Source: CAVUOA01 sp963742955
GTDB taxonomy: Bacteria > Bacteroidota > Ignavibacteria > Tepidaquicellales > OLB5
Direction: 5' to 3'
Assembly (NCBI GenBank): GCA_963742955.1
Contig: CAVUOA010000009.1
Coordinates: forward strand, 806,001 to 870,000
Length of the DNA: 64,000 bases
Below, piece after piece: positions 8,740 to 18,760 of this stretch. Position 1 is the stretch's first letter. Each line of letters begins with the position of its first letter. Position numbers and translations under genes: made by a program. A model generated the notes under the pieces. The model had not been told where the DNA came from, ran no database searches, and was given only the letters and a program-made list of their open reading frames with translations.

Positions 8740-10521
8740 CTAATCTTTCGAAAACCTTTTCTCCTGCGCATCAAGCTCTGCAGTGAGTTCCTTCGGTAAG
8801 TGGTCGCCGAAAATTTTGTAGTATTCGCGCATCTCTTCAATTTCACGCAGCCCGTCTTCCTTGTTTACAGAAAAGAGCTTCTGCATCGTTTCACGTGTTA
8901 CATCCAGCCCTGTAATGTCGAAGCCGTCAACATCGGGCAGCCTGCCGATTGGAGTTTCAACAAACTTGCCGGCGCCGTTAACACGTTCAAGAGCCCACTT
9001 CAGCGCGCGGATATTATCACCGTAACCCGGCCACATAAATTTACCGTTCTCATCTTTACGGAACCAATTCACATAGAAAATCTTCGGAAGCTTATCGGGA
9101 GAAGATTTTTTGCCAATCTCAATCCAGTGTTTAAAATAATCTCCCATGTTGTATCCGCAGAAAGGCAGCATTGCAAACGGGTCATGGCGCAGCTTGCCGA
9201 TAGTTCCTGCAGCAGCTGCGGTCATCTCCGATGATGAAGACGAACCCATATAGACGCCGTGGTTCCAGCTGTATGACTCGTTAACCAGCGGCACAACAGA
9301 AGCTCTCCTCCCGCCGAAGAAGAACGCGGAAATCGGAACGCCTTTCGGGTCTTCCCATGCGGGGTCAATCACCGGGCACTGTGAAGCCGGCGCCGTAAAC
9401 CTGGAATTGGGATGAGATGATACACGTCCTGCGTCGGGTGTCCAGTCTTTTTTGTTCCAGTCTGTTAAGTGGGCGGGTTTCTCGTCGGTCATTCCTTCCC
9501 ACCAGACATCGCCGTCATCTGTATAAGCAACATTGGTAAAAATCGAGTTCTTTGTCATGGAAAGCATTGCATTGGCGTTGGTCTTCATCGAAGTGCCTGG
9601 CGCCACACCGAAGAATCCGTACTCGGGATTAATTGCGTGCAGTCTGCCGTCATCGCCGAACTTCATCCACGCAATATCATCGCCTACTGTTTCAACTTTC
9701 CAGCCTGGAAGTGAAGGTGTAAGCATCGCGAGATTGGTTTTACCGCATGCAGATGGAAACGCCGCTGCAATATATTTCTTCTCGCCGCCCGGAGGTGTTA
9801 AACCGAGAATGAGCATGTGCTCAGCAAGCCATCCCTCATCACGGGCAAGAACAGATGCGATTCTCAGTGCGAAGCACTTCTTACCGAGCAGCGCATTACC
9901 GCCGTAACCGCTTCCGTATGACCAGATGCTGCGCTCTTCGGGGAAATGAACAATATACTTTGTTGTGTTACACGGCCATGTTACATCCTTCTTCCCATCG
10001 GTTAACGGGTAGCCAACCGAATGCAGGCACGGAACAAATTCACCGTTGTCACCGAGTACATCAAGGACTTTCTTCCCCATGCGCGTCATGATGCGCATAT
10101 TCAGCACAACATAAATTGAATCGGTAAGCTCTACACCAATGTGCGAAATCTTCGAGCCGAGCGGTCCCATGCTGTAGGGAATAACATACATTGTGCGTCC
10201 CTTCATAGAACCGGTAAAATGTTCTTTTAAAATTTTCTTCATCTCGACGGGGTCCATCCAGTTGTTTGTGGGACCGGCATCGATTTTATTTTTTGCGCAG
10301 ATGAAAGTTCTGTCTTCAACTCTGGCTACGTCGTTCGGGTCTGAAACAACCCAGTAGCTGTTCGGTCTTTTTTTCAGCGGAACAAACTGTCCGCTCTTTA
10401 CTGCCTGGCTGATGAGCCTTTGGTTTTCCTCATCCGAGCCGTCACACCAGTAAACAGAATCAGGCTGGCACATATCTGCCATTTCCTTAACCCAGTTGAG
10501 CAATTTTTGATTTTTTGTCAT
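8740..10521 (-). CDS. pckG: Phosphoenolpyruvate carboxykinase (GTP)
   Basis: This enzyme interconverts oxaloacetate plus GTP with PEP, CO2 and GDP, in gluconeogenesis or anaplerosis. The 593-residue length is normal for the GTP-dependent family. The P-loop PSACGKTN (residues 256-263) contains the hyper-reactive Cys259 of this family. The PEP/oxaloacetate-binding and guanine-loop motifs AFFFGGRR (about 400) and SGYGGNALLGKK (204-215) are intact. There is no frameshift. The ATG at 10521 has agaagga about 8 bases upstream on the minus strand. It is transcribed alone, convergent with the RsbRD-like gene. Confidence 0.97.
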   Translation of the reverse strand: MTKNQKLLNWVKEMADMCQPDSVYWCDGSDEENQRLISQAVKSGQFVPLKKRPNSYWVVSDPNDVARVEDRTFICAKNKIDAGPTNNWMDPVEMKKILKEHFTGSMKGRTMYVIPYSMGPLGSKISHIGVELTDSIYVVLNMRIMTRMGKKVLDVLGDNGEFVPCLHSVGYPLTDGKKDVTWPCNTTKYIVHFPEERSIWSYGSGYGGNALLGKKCFALRIASVLARDEGWLAEHMLILGLTPPGGEKKYIAAAFPSACGKTNLAMLTPSLPGWKVETVGDDIAWMKFGDDGRLHAINPEYGFFGVAPGTSMKTNANAMLSMTKNSIFTNVAYTDDGDVWWEGMTDEKPAHLTDWNKKDWTPDAGRVSSHPNSRFTAPASQCPVIDPAWEDPKGVPISAFFFGGRRASVVPLVNESYSWNHGVYMGSSSSSEMTAAAAGTIGKLRHDPFAMLPFCGYNMGDYFKHWIEIGKKSSPDKLPKIFYVNWFRKDENGKFMWPGYGDNIRALKWALERVNGAGKFVETPIGRLPDVDGFDITGLDVTRETMQKLFSVNKEDGLREIEEMREYYKIFGDHLPKELTAELDAQEKRFSKD

Positions 10522-10690
10522 TTTTAAATCCTTCTGATATAATTTCTTGACTAAATACTAATCCAGCTAAATTTTAATCCAAATACAAACGGGAAAGCAA
10601 ATAAATATTATTATTTTCCCGCAAACGAAAAATTACCAAAATATTAGCAAAGAAAAAAACCAAAAATGAAGATAAATGAAGCAATAACAG

Positions 10691-10730
10691 CAGAAATGGA
10701 TGCCTTCAATAAAAAAGACATCCATTTTTT
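10691..10730. terminator. Hairpin between pckG and cupredoxin gene
   Basis: aaatggatg ... catccattt with a 15-17 base loop, followed on the plus strand by a T run. It lies just past the stop of the minus-strand gene at 10747 and may terminate it, although the better T-run is on the opposite side. Confidence 0.4.
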
Positions 10731-10746
10731 ATAGGAGGCAAAACTC

Positions 10747-11373
10747 TTACTTTACCAGCACCATTTTTTTTACGGCGCTGAAATTATCGGTTGAGAGTAA
10801 ATAAAAATATACTCCGCTCGGAAATGCTGATGCGTCCCAATCGTAATTGTAACTGCCTGCATTGAGCTGTCTATCGATTAGCTCTGATGCAACTCTGCCC
10901 TGCACATCGTATATGATAAGCTTAACGTGCGTGTTCTCAGGCAAATCAAACCTGATGTTTGTTGTCGGGTTAAACGGGTTCGGGAAGTTCTGGCTTAATC
11001 CATACACTGCCGGAACTGCCGTTCCAACCGGCTTTATACCGTTGGGGCTTGCATTGATAGTACCGGTCATCCCAAATGACTGGTGCGGAATGCAAAAATA
11101 GTTATAAGTACCCGAATGCGTAATTACTAAAGAAAACGAAGTGTTTGCAGCATCAAGCGGGTTACTCCATGTAAGCGCCCCTCCGGGAATTATACCCGAT
11201 GTAGTTGTATGCGAACCGTCAACCCATACCCATTTTACCGTATCACCGACAACAACCGAAACCGATTGCGGTGAAAACGACATACCCGATGCAGTAACTG
11301 TCCATGTTGTTCCGTAAATTTGAGAAATTGAGAATAACAGGAAGAGGAATAAGAAGAATTTTGAATTTTTCAT
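10747..11373 (-). CDS. Secreted plastocyanin-like cupredoxin with T9SS sorting domain
   Basis: A 208-residue exported protein. A signal peptide (about residues 1-21) is followed by a cupredoxin domain with type-1 copper ligands: His in GSHTTT, then Cys, His and Met in YFCIPHQSFGM. The C-terminal 80 residues are a T9SS type-A sorting domain, with FPNPFNPTTNIRF, IYDVQGR, PSGVYFYLL and a KKMVLVK end. The protein should carry a mononuclear copper for electron transfer and be secreted or anchored outside the outer membrane. It is divergent from dapA and has no partner. Both domains are intact and clearly recognisable. Confidence 0.9.
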   Translation of the reverse strand: MKNSKFFLFLFLLFSISQIYGTTWTVTASGMSFSPQSVSVVVGDTVKWVWVDGSHTTTSGIIPGGALTWSNPLDAANTSFSLVITHSGTYNYFCIPHQSFGMTGTINASPNGIKPVGTAVPAVYGLSQNFPNPFNPTTNIRFDLPENTHVKLIIYDVQGRVASELIDRQLNAGSYNYDWDASAFPSGVYFYLLSTDNFSAVKKMVLVK

Positions 11374-11563
11374 TAAGGTCTCCTTTTATTGTGTTTTTTA
11401 AAAATTACGAGACCTTCACCCTTGAGAAATATACAACCTAATTAGTTTGTATGAGGTTCCTTAAGATAACATTTTTTCTAAAAGACTATTTTATCTTATT
11501 ATATGATTGTAAAAGTATGGGATAACAGTTAAATTTGTGAAATTTATAAACTATAAAAATATC

Positions 11564-12454
11564 ATGGCTAACAAAATAACAGGAACAGGCACAGCATTAA
11601 TAACTCCTTTCAAGAAAAACGGCGCGGTGGATGAACATGCGCTAAGGGAACTTGTCGATTGGCAGATTAAAAACAAAGTTGAATTCCTCGTCCCCTGCGG
11701 TTCAACCGGTGAATCCGCTACTATGACACGCGGTGAACGGCGCGCTGTTATTGAAATGGTTTTGGACCAGGCTAACGGGAGAGTGCCGATTGTTGCAGGA
11801 ACCGGCACTAACTCAACTACAGATTCAATACACATGACAAAAGATGCCAAACAGATTGGCGTTGATACCGTTTTGCTCGTGGGTCCGTATTACAACAAGC
11901 CGACACAGGAAGGTTACTACCAGCACTTCAGAAAGATTGCGGAAGAGTGCGATGTGAAAGTTGTTCTGTATAACGTGCCGGGCAGAACTGGAAGCAATAT
12001 ACTGCCCGAAACAACACTGCGTCTTGCCGAAGAAGTGAAGAACGTAATCGCAGTAAAAGAAGCTTCAAATAACATAGAGCAGATTATGCAGATTATTAAG
12101 CACAGACCAAAAGGGTTTGCGCTGCTCTCGGGTGAGGATTCATTTACATTGCCAATCATTGCTTCCGGCGGTGACGGTGTAATAAGCGTTGTCTCGAACG
12201 AAGTGCCGAAAGAGTTTAGTGACATGGTAAGATTTGCTTTAGCCGGCAATATGAAGAAAGCGCAGGAGATGCATTACAAGTTGTTCGGATTAATGAGAGC
12301 AAATTTTATTGAATCAAATCCAATCCCTGTTAAAGCGGCGCTTACCATGATGGGAAAAATCGAGGAGTATTACCGCCTGCCGTTAGTGAAAATGTCGAAA
12401 ACAAACAGGGATAAGCTGAGGAAGATTTTGAAGGAATTGAAGCTGGTAAAATAG
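11564..12454 (+). CDS. dapA: 4-hydroxy-tetrahydrodipicolinate synthase
   Basis: Condenses pyruvate with aspartate semialdehyde, the first committed step of the lysine/diaminopimelate pathway. The product is 296 residues from the ATG at 11564. I prefer this to the GTG at 11537 because ANKITGTGTALITPF is the family N-terminus. Active-site features are present: T47/T48 region (GSTGE), Y136 (YNVPGRTG), and the Schiff-base lysine K165 (AVKEAS). There is no other lys gene nearby. Confidence 0.96.
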   Translation: MANKITGTGTALITPFKKNGAVDEHALRELVDWQIKNKVEFLVPCGSTGESATMTRGERRAVIEMVLDQANGRVPIVAGTGTNSTTDSIHMTKDAKQIGVDTVLLVGPYYNKPTQEGYYQHFRKIAEECDVKVVLYNVPGRTGSNILPETTLRLAEEVKNVIAVKEASNNIEQIMQIIKHRPKGFALLSGEDSFTLPIIASGGDGVISVVSNEVPKEFSDMVRFALAGNMKKAQEMHYKLFGLMRANFIESNPIPVKAALTMMGKIEEYYRLPLVKMSKTNRDKLRKILKELKLVK

Positions 12455-12822
12455 TACGATTATAATCCCTTGCCTGCAGCAATTCTATTTGGCGAAAACA
12501 GGCAAGTACAAAAGGTGGAAATCTAGTCAGCTGGCTTGTACCCAGCACTTACCACAAAGCCATAAATGATAAATAAATATTTTTTTGATTGAATCCTCAT
12601 ATATTGTTTGGAGAAGAGAATAAAAGATTGCTTGGGCTTAGTACAAAAAAATATGTCTGACAATGAGACGTCAAAAACAGAATTTGGAATTATGGAATTA
12701 AAAGATTGATTTTAATATCCTTAAAAGATTGGAAATTAAAAATTATTAATTAGAATCTTTATTACTGATTTAGTATTTTAAAAAGTAAATGCTACCTAAA
12801 TATATTAATTGAAGAAAATAAA
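12455..12822. other. Intergenic stretch before island B
   Basis: A cttgcctg ... caggcaag inverted repeat lies just after dapA (about 12470-12505) and may act as its terminator. The rest is AT-rich, with no supported gene. Confidence 0.5.
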
Positions 12823-14177
12823 ATGAAAACTCTATTAAGATTTACCACCTGGTATACATGCATTGGCTTCGCTGGGCAAAGAAACTGAATTAGCAGCGAA
12901 AAATTTTATTGAACATTTTTCACAAGTAGATCTTTTTAAAGATAGAAACAGTCATGATGATACTTTTAAAAAAATTGCTAACGAATTTCAAGTCACAGGG
13001 TGGGCAGATAATGAATCTGCCAAAGTACTTAACGTTTTCTTAGATTTATACCTCAATAAAAAAAGTATCGAGGTCTCCTCATTTCTAAAAGTGGATCCGT
13101 GCTCACAAAAATAATTCGGAAGCTGTAATTGACTGTATGAAGATTAAACCACCAGATGATGTAAATATTATTAGAGTTTTTTCGAGAGCCGGCAGACAAA
13201 AATTGGTTTTTTTGGCAATTTGGAAGCTAGCACAGAAACAAGTTGTATTAAAGAAACTTGTTGACACCGAAGAAGCAAAAAAATTGAAAGAAAGAGAATC
13301 TCAATCACACCCACTTTCAATGAAACACCTTAATATAATCGAAACTTATTATTTAACAAACAATGATAATGAAGGTTTCTTTATAGAAGAATACTTACCT
13401 GAAGTACTTAATGACGAATGGAATTCAAATGGAATACATGAAGAAGCAAATTTATTATATAATATAGGAAGCGCTTTGGATGAATTACATCAATTGAATA
13501 AGGTTCATGGAGATGTAAAACCTGATAACATTGGGAAGCGAGGTGAGAATTACATTCTGCTTGATTTTGGGATTTGTAGAAATATTGAAGAATTCACAAA
13601 CGATATTACAGCAACGGGGAGTCTCAGAACAAGAGCACCAGAGTTACTAGCAATTAATAAATACGATGGGGATCCAACAAAGGCAGATGTTTGGGCTTTA
13701 GGTGCAACAGTTTTTAACGCAATTGTTGGTCATTTCCCGTTATTTGAAAAAGGTGAAAAACCACCTCGTATTACAAAACCCGAAGAAAGAATAAATTTTG
13801 AGCAAATATTAAAGAGAAGAGCCGAACAAGAATGGAAAACAGAGTAAATATTAAAGATATACCCAAACCTTTAGATAAAGAATTAGAAAAAACTTTGAAA
13901 AAAAGATCCTAACGAAAGAAGTAGTGCAAAAGAAATTCTTGACTTAGCCGCAAAAGAATTAAGTGCTTTTTTAAGGACTACTACTTCAAAAAGCAAGTTT
14001 TCACCATTAGAAGAACTACAACAACTTGAAAAATATTTACCATCAAAGGATATTCTTGACTTAATGCCAATAACCGAACACAAAGATATTATCAATAAGC
14101 TGAGTGAAATGAAGAACAAACCCGGCTTTACACAAAAACAACAAAGTGAGATTGATGCCTTATTAAGTAAATTTTAA
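12823..14177 (+). CDS. Serine/threonine protein kinase with extra N-terminal domain (frameshifted)
   Basis: Joining frames gives about 450 residues from ATG 12823 (MKTLLR, then PPGIHALASLGKE). Residues 1-115 are an unrecognised helical domain. The kinase domain then shows the VxLK lysine (VVLKKLV), HGDVKPDNI as catalytic loop, DFG in LLDFGICRN, the APE equivalent RAPEL, DVWALG, and a C-lobe end reading LKKDPNERSSA. A canonical glycine-rich loop is not obvious. About 90 helical residues follow. Single-base breaks lie near 12840, 13090, 13840 and 13905. At least one is in an A-run. Catalytic residues are present, so the kinase is probably active. It is followed within a few bases by an HD hydrolase, suggesting a two-gene operon. 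Confidence 0.75.
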
Positions 14178-14182
14178 AATTT

Positions 14183-15566
14183 ATGCCGAGAGAGTAGGAT
14201 TGAAGAATTCAAGATTCTATACATGGGCTCATGGAATTTCATGGTATGGAAACTGTTGCAATTGAAATTCTTAGAACACCAGAGCTCCAAAGATTACGAA
14301 AAATAAAACAGACGGGCTTAGTTCATTTAGTCTTCCCCGAATCCGAACACTCAAGACTCGTACATTGTTTAGGTGCTGCACATCTTGCAATACGATTTGC
14401 AAGACATTTACGTGAAGCAACAAAAGATTACCTAGCAGATTCATTGAGACCGAATGAAGCATCCATTAGAGACTTATCTGTAGCCGCTTTGTGTCATGAT
14501 TTAGGGCATGGTCCCTTATCACACGCGTGGGAACGAGAAATAATAGGTAAAAACTTTGATTTAAATAAATGGGCTAATGAATTAGGACTTTCAAATAAGA
14601 GGAGCTCATTGCAAGGTATAAAATGGCATGAACTAGTTGGGCAAGCATTATTAGCTTGGGAAGATGGTCAATTATTCAAACTACTTGAACAACATGAGAG
14701 AGGATTCAGTAAAAGATTAAGATATTTGTTAAAAGGCAAATATTATTTGTCTTATTTTCCGCGCTTATTGTCTAGCGATGTTGATGTTGATAGAGCGGAT
14801 TACCTTATAAGAGATTCACATCAAACCGGTGTAACATTCGGTTGGTATGACTTGGACCGATTAATATCAACTTGCACAGTGGGTGAATACAATGGCAGTT
14901 TAGTCGTTGGATTTGATGAAAAGAAAGCACCACGAGTAATTGAACAATATCTTATTGCTCGAAGAGCACTTCACGAAAATGTTTATTTTCACAAAACTGT
15001 ACGAGCTGCCGAAGGAATGGTGGGTTTATTTCTTAAACATTTAAAAGAAGAAATGAAAAATAACCCAAAACAAATTAAATTCCCATTCCTAGACCCTCTT
15101 GTAAAAATGATCTCAGGTGATGTTGTAGGTCCGCAGCAACTCTTATCTCTTGATGATTATTCTTTATGGATACTTATTGAATATGTTGCTAATGATAAAA
15201 ATATTGACCGAACTGTATGCGAATTAGCGCAAAGAATTTTATCTAGGGATTTATTTAAAGAAGTACCCTGCAATTCGGATAGAATTGATGAATTTTTAAT
15301 TGAAGATGAAGGAAGATCTAAGTTATATAATGTGATTCAACCTTATTGTACTGGTAAAGCCGAATGCTACCTCTTGGTCGATACAATTGAATTTGATATC
15401 TTAAATAAGAAATGATATTAATTTTTCATTTTTTGTAGATGACAATTTTAGAGCTATTCCTATAAAAGAACATGATGTCTTTCGTAATCTCCAAGGTTCG
15501 ACAAAAAAAATAAGATTATTCACAGTTCAAGAAGCAGTTGAATCGGTAAAGAAACTGATTGGATAA
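14183..15566 (+). CDS. SAMHD1/dGTPase-like HD-domain phosphohydrolase (frameshifted ends)
   Basis: HD-superfamily metal-dependent phosphohydrolase of the kind that includes dNTP triphosphohydrolases. The family opening IHGLMEFHGME at 14209-14240, then TPELQRLRKIKQTGL, is followed by the metal ligands: H in SRLVHCLGAAH, HD in LCHDLGHGPLSH, and D in DVDVDRADYLIRDSH. The uninterrupted frame runs 14231-15415. The family N-terminus extends further up, probably to ATG 14183 after an indel. The C-terminus continues in another frame to the stop at 15566 (break near 15408, A-run). It lies directly behind the kinase gene on the same strand. The expected activity is hydrolysis of dNTPs or related nucleotides; the substrate is unproven. 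Confidence 0.8.
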
Positions 15567-15840
15567 TTATTAGCTAATTTAAAAAACTTATCTTTCCATT
15601 TATTTCCATGATTTCTCATTATAATTATATCTGTAAGAATATGTTTTTAAAAAATAAAATTTCCCTACTATTCTCATTTTACTATTCGAGATACCTTCAA
15701 AAGAATACTGAAACCCAAATACAATTTAATTTCAGTCATAAAAGGTTTGATGTATTAAACCTAAAACGGCTAAATTGTTGGTGAAAACACCAGCACGTAT
15801 TGGAAATATCTTTTTATTTCTGTGTTTTCTATCGTCATTA

Positions 15841-16590
15841 TTATTTAATTATCTTTTCCGCTTCATTTATGCCTGGTTGCAAAAGTTTGCATTCATCATT
15901 TCTTATTTCTATATATTTTATTTTGTGTAATTTTTTTAGAATATCAATAAATACATTTTTATTTGAATGCTCAGTCCATTTATACAAATCATCAACCTTC
16001 ACAAATAAAGGATATTCACTATAGAGTAATACTAAAACCTGTTTATCATATTTAAGTGATGTATTAAGAACTCTTCGCATATCCTCAATTTTCTCAATAA
16101 TTGGTAAGTCGATTTTTATAATATTTTCGATAACAATTTGCGCCACTTCAATTTTCAAACCTGCAAATATTCTACATATCTCAGAAAATATCCAATCACA
16201 ATTAGTTTTAACAAGAATTGAATCCAAATCATTCGGGTTATGTAACCCACTAACATGCCCAACCCCCCTAGTATTTCTGATATCGTTAATGAGTATAAGT
16301 GTTCTTGGAATGTGAATTCTTAGCGAATCATCAATTCCCGCAGATTGTTGTCCCTTAAAAGTTCTACACTTGTCCGTAAATGCTTTTATGGGTTTATTCA
16401 GACTTGTATATTTCCCATAAAATTTATTCTCTAAAATCCTGTAAATCACTTCAGAAAATTTGCTTGCATTTAATTCGGTATTCTCATGTCTGCCAAGCCT
16501 ATAATTGTTTTTAATTATTGCATAGTGTTCAAGAATTTTTTCAACTAATTCCCCAGGAATATTTTTTTTTAAATCTAACTCTAAATCCAT
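15841..16590 (-). CDS. HEPN-like protein with C-terminal winged helix
   Basis: A 249-residue protein of no family I can name. Residues 30-170 are helical and contain RNTRGVGH, which fits the R-x4-6-H motif of HEPN ribonucleases. LRIHIPRTLILINDI lies just before it, as in Abi-type HEPN proteins. The last 70 residues (LVLLYSEYPLFVKVDDLYKW ... IEIRNDECKLLQPG) look like a winged helix. It is 9 bases downstream of its minus-strand partner and opposes the kinase/HD pair. The motif and context suggest a toxin or RNA-targeting defence role. Confidence 0.45.
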   Translation of the reverse strand: MDLELDLKKNIPGELVEKILEHYAIIKNNYRLGRHENTELNASKFSEVIYRILENKFYGKYTSLNKPIKAFTDKCRTFKGQQSAGIDDSLRIHIPRTLILINDIRNTRGVGHVSGLHNPNDLDSILVKTNCDWIFSEICRIFAGLKIEVAQIVIENIIKIDLPIIEKIEDMRRVLNTSLKYDKQVLVLLYSEYPLFVKVDDLYKWTEHSNKNVFIDILKKLHKIKYIEIRNDECKLLQPGINEAEKIIK

Positions 16591-16599
16591 ATATTAAAT

Positions 16600-17147
16600 T
16601 TATTTATTTGATTTCTTTGCTTTGGTACTTTTTTTTGTTTTCCTTGCCGCCCCTCGTAAATTCTCATCAGGGTTTGGCAATCCATTTATTAAATCGCTAC
16701 CCCTTACCCCTAATCTGTAAGTTCCCTTCTTACTGCCTGCAAGTAGATAATGGTATGTTCTAACTGAATGCCCTAATGAATTTGTAACAACTTGATTAGC
16801 AGGTAAAGTTTGCTTGAAATCATTTTTCCATGAATTTTCTATATCATCCCTTGTGTACTCAGCTTGCCCCAAAATGTTCTCAAGAAAAAAGCCTACTAAA
16901 GCAAATTTTTCGTAGTTATTAGATGGTTGTTTGTTTTTCCAAAGTATTGTTGGCTTTTTTCATCAGTTACATCACGTGGTGGTCCACCGCCACTAATACC
17001 AGAATTTACTTTTGATGTATTAACAATATCGAACGCATTATAAACATAGTCTAATACCCTTTTCTTGGATTCTTTTTCAGTTAGCTTGTTCAATTCTTGA
17101 ATAATAACTTGAATTACTTTTGGTTCTTGAATTAAATTATCGGTCAT
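16600..17147 (-). CDS. Small winged-helix-like protein paired with the HEPN-like gene (frameshifted)
   Basis: About 182 residues after joining two frames (break near 16930). I start it at ATG 17147 because a strong RBS (aaggagg) precedes it. It has an N-terminal helical part, a glycine-rich turn (SGISGGGPPRD), then a segment NNYEKFALVGFFLENIL ... YTRDDIENSW ... TYHYLLAGSKKGTYRLGVRG resembling a winged helix with a beta-wing. The tail is lysine-rich. Function is unknown. Tight coupling to the HEPN-like gene suggests an antitoxin, adaptor or regulator. Confidence 0.5.
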
Positions 17148-17645
17148 TCGAACCTCCTTATATATTATTTGTTTTAAAAATAAAATGTTTGACAATTATT
17201 TTTTGAATGTCTTCTAAATCCCCCACACTTCTTCTCGCCTCAATTTCTCTTTGAGTCTATTTCCCTTGTTTAAGCATTTTTGGCTCAGGTCAAGCCACCG
17301 ACTAGAATAAACAGTAATCCGTATAAATAAGAATTGTGCGATAATATAGACAAACATAACAAAAATGACAACGTAAAAAAATATATACTTCTTTCTTTTG
17401 CGTGTCCAGAATTGAATTTATTCGTGCCACGAGCTTAAAGTCGGGGCACGAAAATATTACTTATTGACGCATCCCCCTCGTCAGAGCCGAGCCTTGACGG
17501 CCTGCCCCTCGCCGAGTCGAGTCATTGACCTTCATAAGGGGATTGACATAAAAAAAAGGGTTTGATAAATCAAACCCCTGCAAAAATTATTTAATGAGAT
17601 TGCTTCCCCCGAGTGCTCGGGGTCGCAATGACAAGTTCGTTTGCT
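17148..17645. other. Intergenic region with palindromes
   Basis: No gene is supported. It holds a cgtgcc...ggcacg inverted repeat (about 17426-17452), a terminator (17550-17577) and a cattgcgag-family element with cccccgagtgctcgggg (about 17590-17635). Confidence 0.6.
17550..17577 (-). terminator. Rho-independent terminator of the DUF6600-like gene
   Basis: On the minus strand, gggtttga/tcaaaccc with a 4-base loop is followed by eight T. It lies about 70 bases after the stop at 17646. Confidence 0.85.
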
Positions 17646-18677
17646 TTACTGTATTCTGTGTATATGCCTTCTTCTGATTATTTTTATTTTCTTGAAGATT
17701 TTTTTTGCTTTGGCGGTTTTCTTAAACTTCTTCGGGCGGTCTGATTTAATATATTTGCCGTCTTCGGATTTTTTATCATACTTCTTAAAATTCTCTCTGT
17801 ATACAGTTACTTCATTTTCACCGATAGAAGTAAGTCCCCGCTCTTTTCTCAGTCTTATTTCACGCGCTTTGAATATTCTGCCGGTGCGTTTTTCTATATC
17901 GGCTACATCGGGTCCCCTGCCGTGAACTTTTCCGTTATCAAATTTCATTTCCAAAACTGATTCAGAATTCTTTACAAGATTATTATTTTCGTTAACAGGA
18001 AGTACAACGGAATTATCTAAATTATCGGCAAACTTTTCTTTCCCTACAAATACCCATTGGTTATCGGGATTCCTGTATCCGTAATTAGCGGCTGTAATAC
18101 CTTTTTCCCATTTCCATTCGGCTCTTGGAGTAAGCGGACACCACCCCACGTGGTTTTCCGAAATGCGCCACTGCACCCATGCAGGAGCCCAAACATAACC
18201 CGGCAGCCAAACCCATCCGTAGTTAGCGGATTTCCACCACCTGCCGTAATGATAACACGCCCATCCCCAGCGGTAATTAGAAGCCCACATCCATCCGCTT
18301 GTTGTGTAAACCCAATGCCCGTTCATGTACGGACGCCAGTCAGTTTCCGTACCCGTTGGTCTCCAAACATACACAAGGTTCTCATCTGCAATATAATTTG
18401 AAGCATAACCCTGACCTTCGCCGTCATTGAGTTCTTTTTCAATTTCTTCTTTGGTTATCATAATCCATTCGCCGTCATCAGATAAGTCATCATAAAACGT
18501 CTGGAATGAAACCGGGTTATCGTATAAATCTTCATCGCTCTCATCGAATGATGTGAGTGAAACATCTATATTATTAACCTGCTGCAGCAGGCTGTCTTCA
18601 TTGGTCTGCGAAAAAGATGTTTTAATACAAAAAATAAATACCAGGAAAAATAAAGCTATGGCGGCGGTTTTGTTCAT
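17646..18677 (-). CDS. Exported Trp-rich DUF6600-like protein
   Basis: A 343-residue protein with a signal peptide (residues 1-23) and an acidic linker. A Trp/Tyr-rich central domain spans about 90-215, with repeated motifs of the form GHWVYTTSGWMW, YHYGRWWKS, YGWVWLPGYVWAPAWVQW and VGWCPLTP. This pattern is typical of DUF6600-type envelope proteins. The C-terminal 60 residues are strongly basic (KKFKKTAKAKKIFKK). Location is periplasmic or outer-membrane associated, function unknown. It is followed by a clear terminator. Confidence 0.75.
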   Translation of the reverse strand: MNKTAAIALFFLVFIFCIKTSFSQTNEDSLLQQVNNIDVSLTSFDESDEDLYDNPVSFQTFYDDLSDDGEWIMITKEEIEKELNDGEGQGYASNYIADENLVYVWRPTGTETDWRPYMNGHWVYTTSGWMWASNYRWGWACYHYGRWWKSANYGWVWLPGYVWAPAWVQWRISENHVGWCPLTPRAEWKWEKGITAANYGYRNPDNQWVFVGKEKFADNLDNSVVLPVNENNNLVKNSESVLEMKFDNGKVHGRGPDVADIEKRTGRIFKAREIRLRKERGLTSIGENEVTVYRENFKKYDKKSEDGKYIKSDRPKKFKKTAKAKKIFKKIKIIRRRHIHRIQ

Positions 18678-18760
18678 ATTTAATGCTGCGAATTCTTGTA
18701 AATCCGGCTGTTTTTTGCCCTTCTTACTGATTTGACAATAATTACGCCAAAAAGTTTAAT

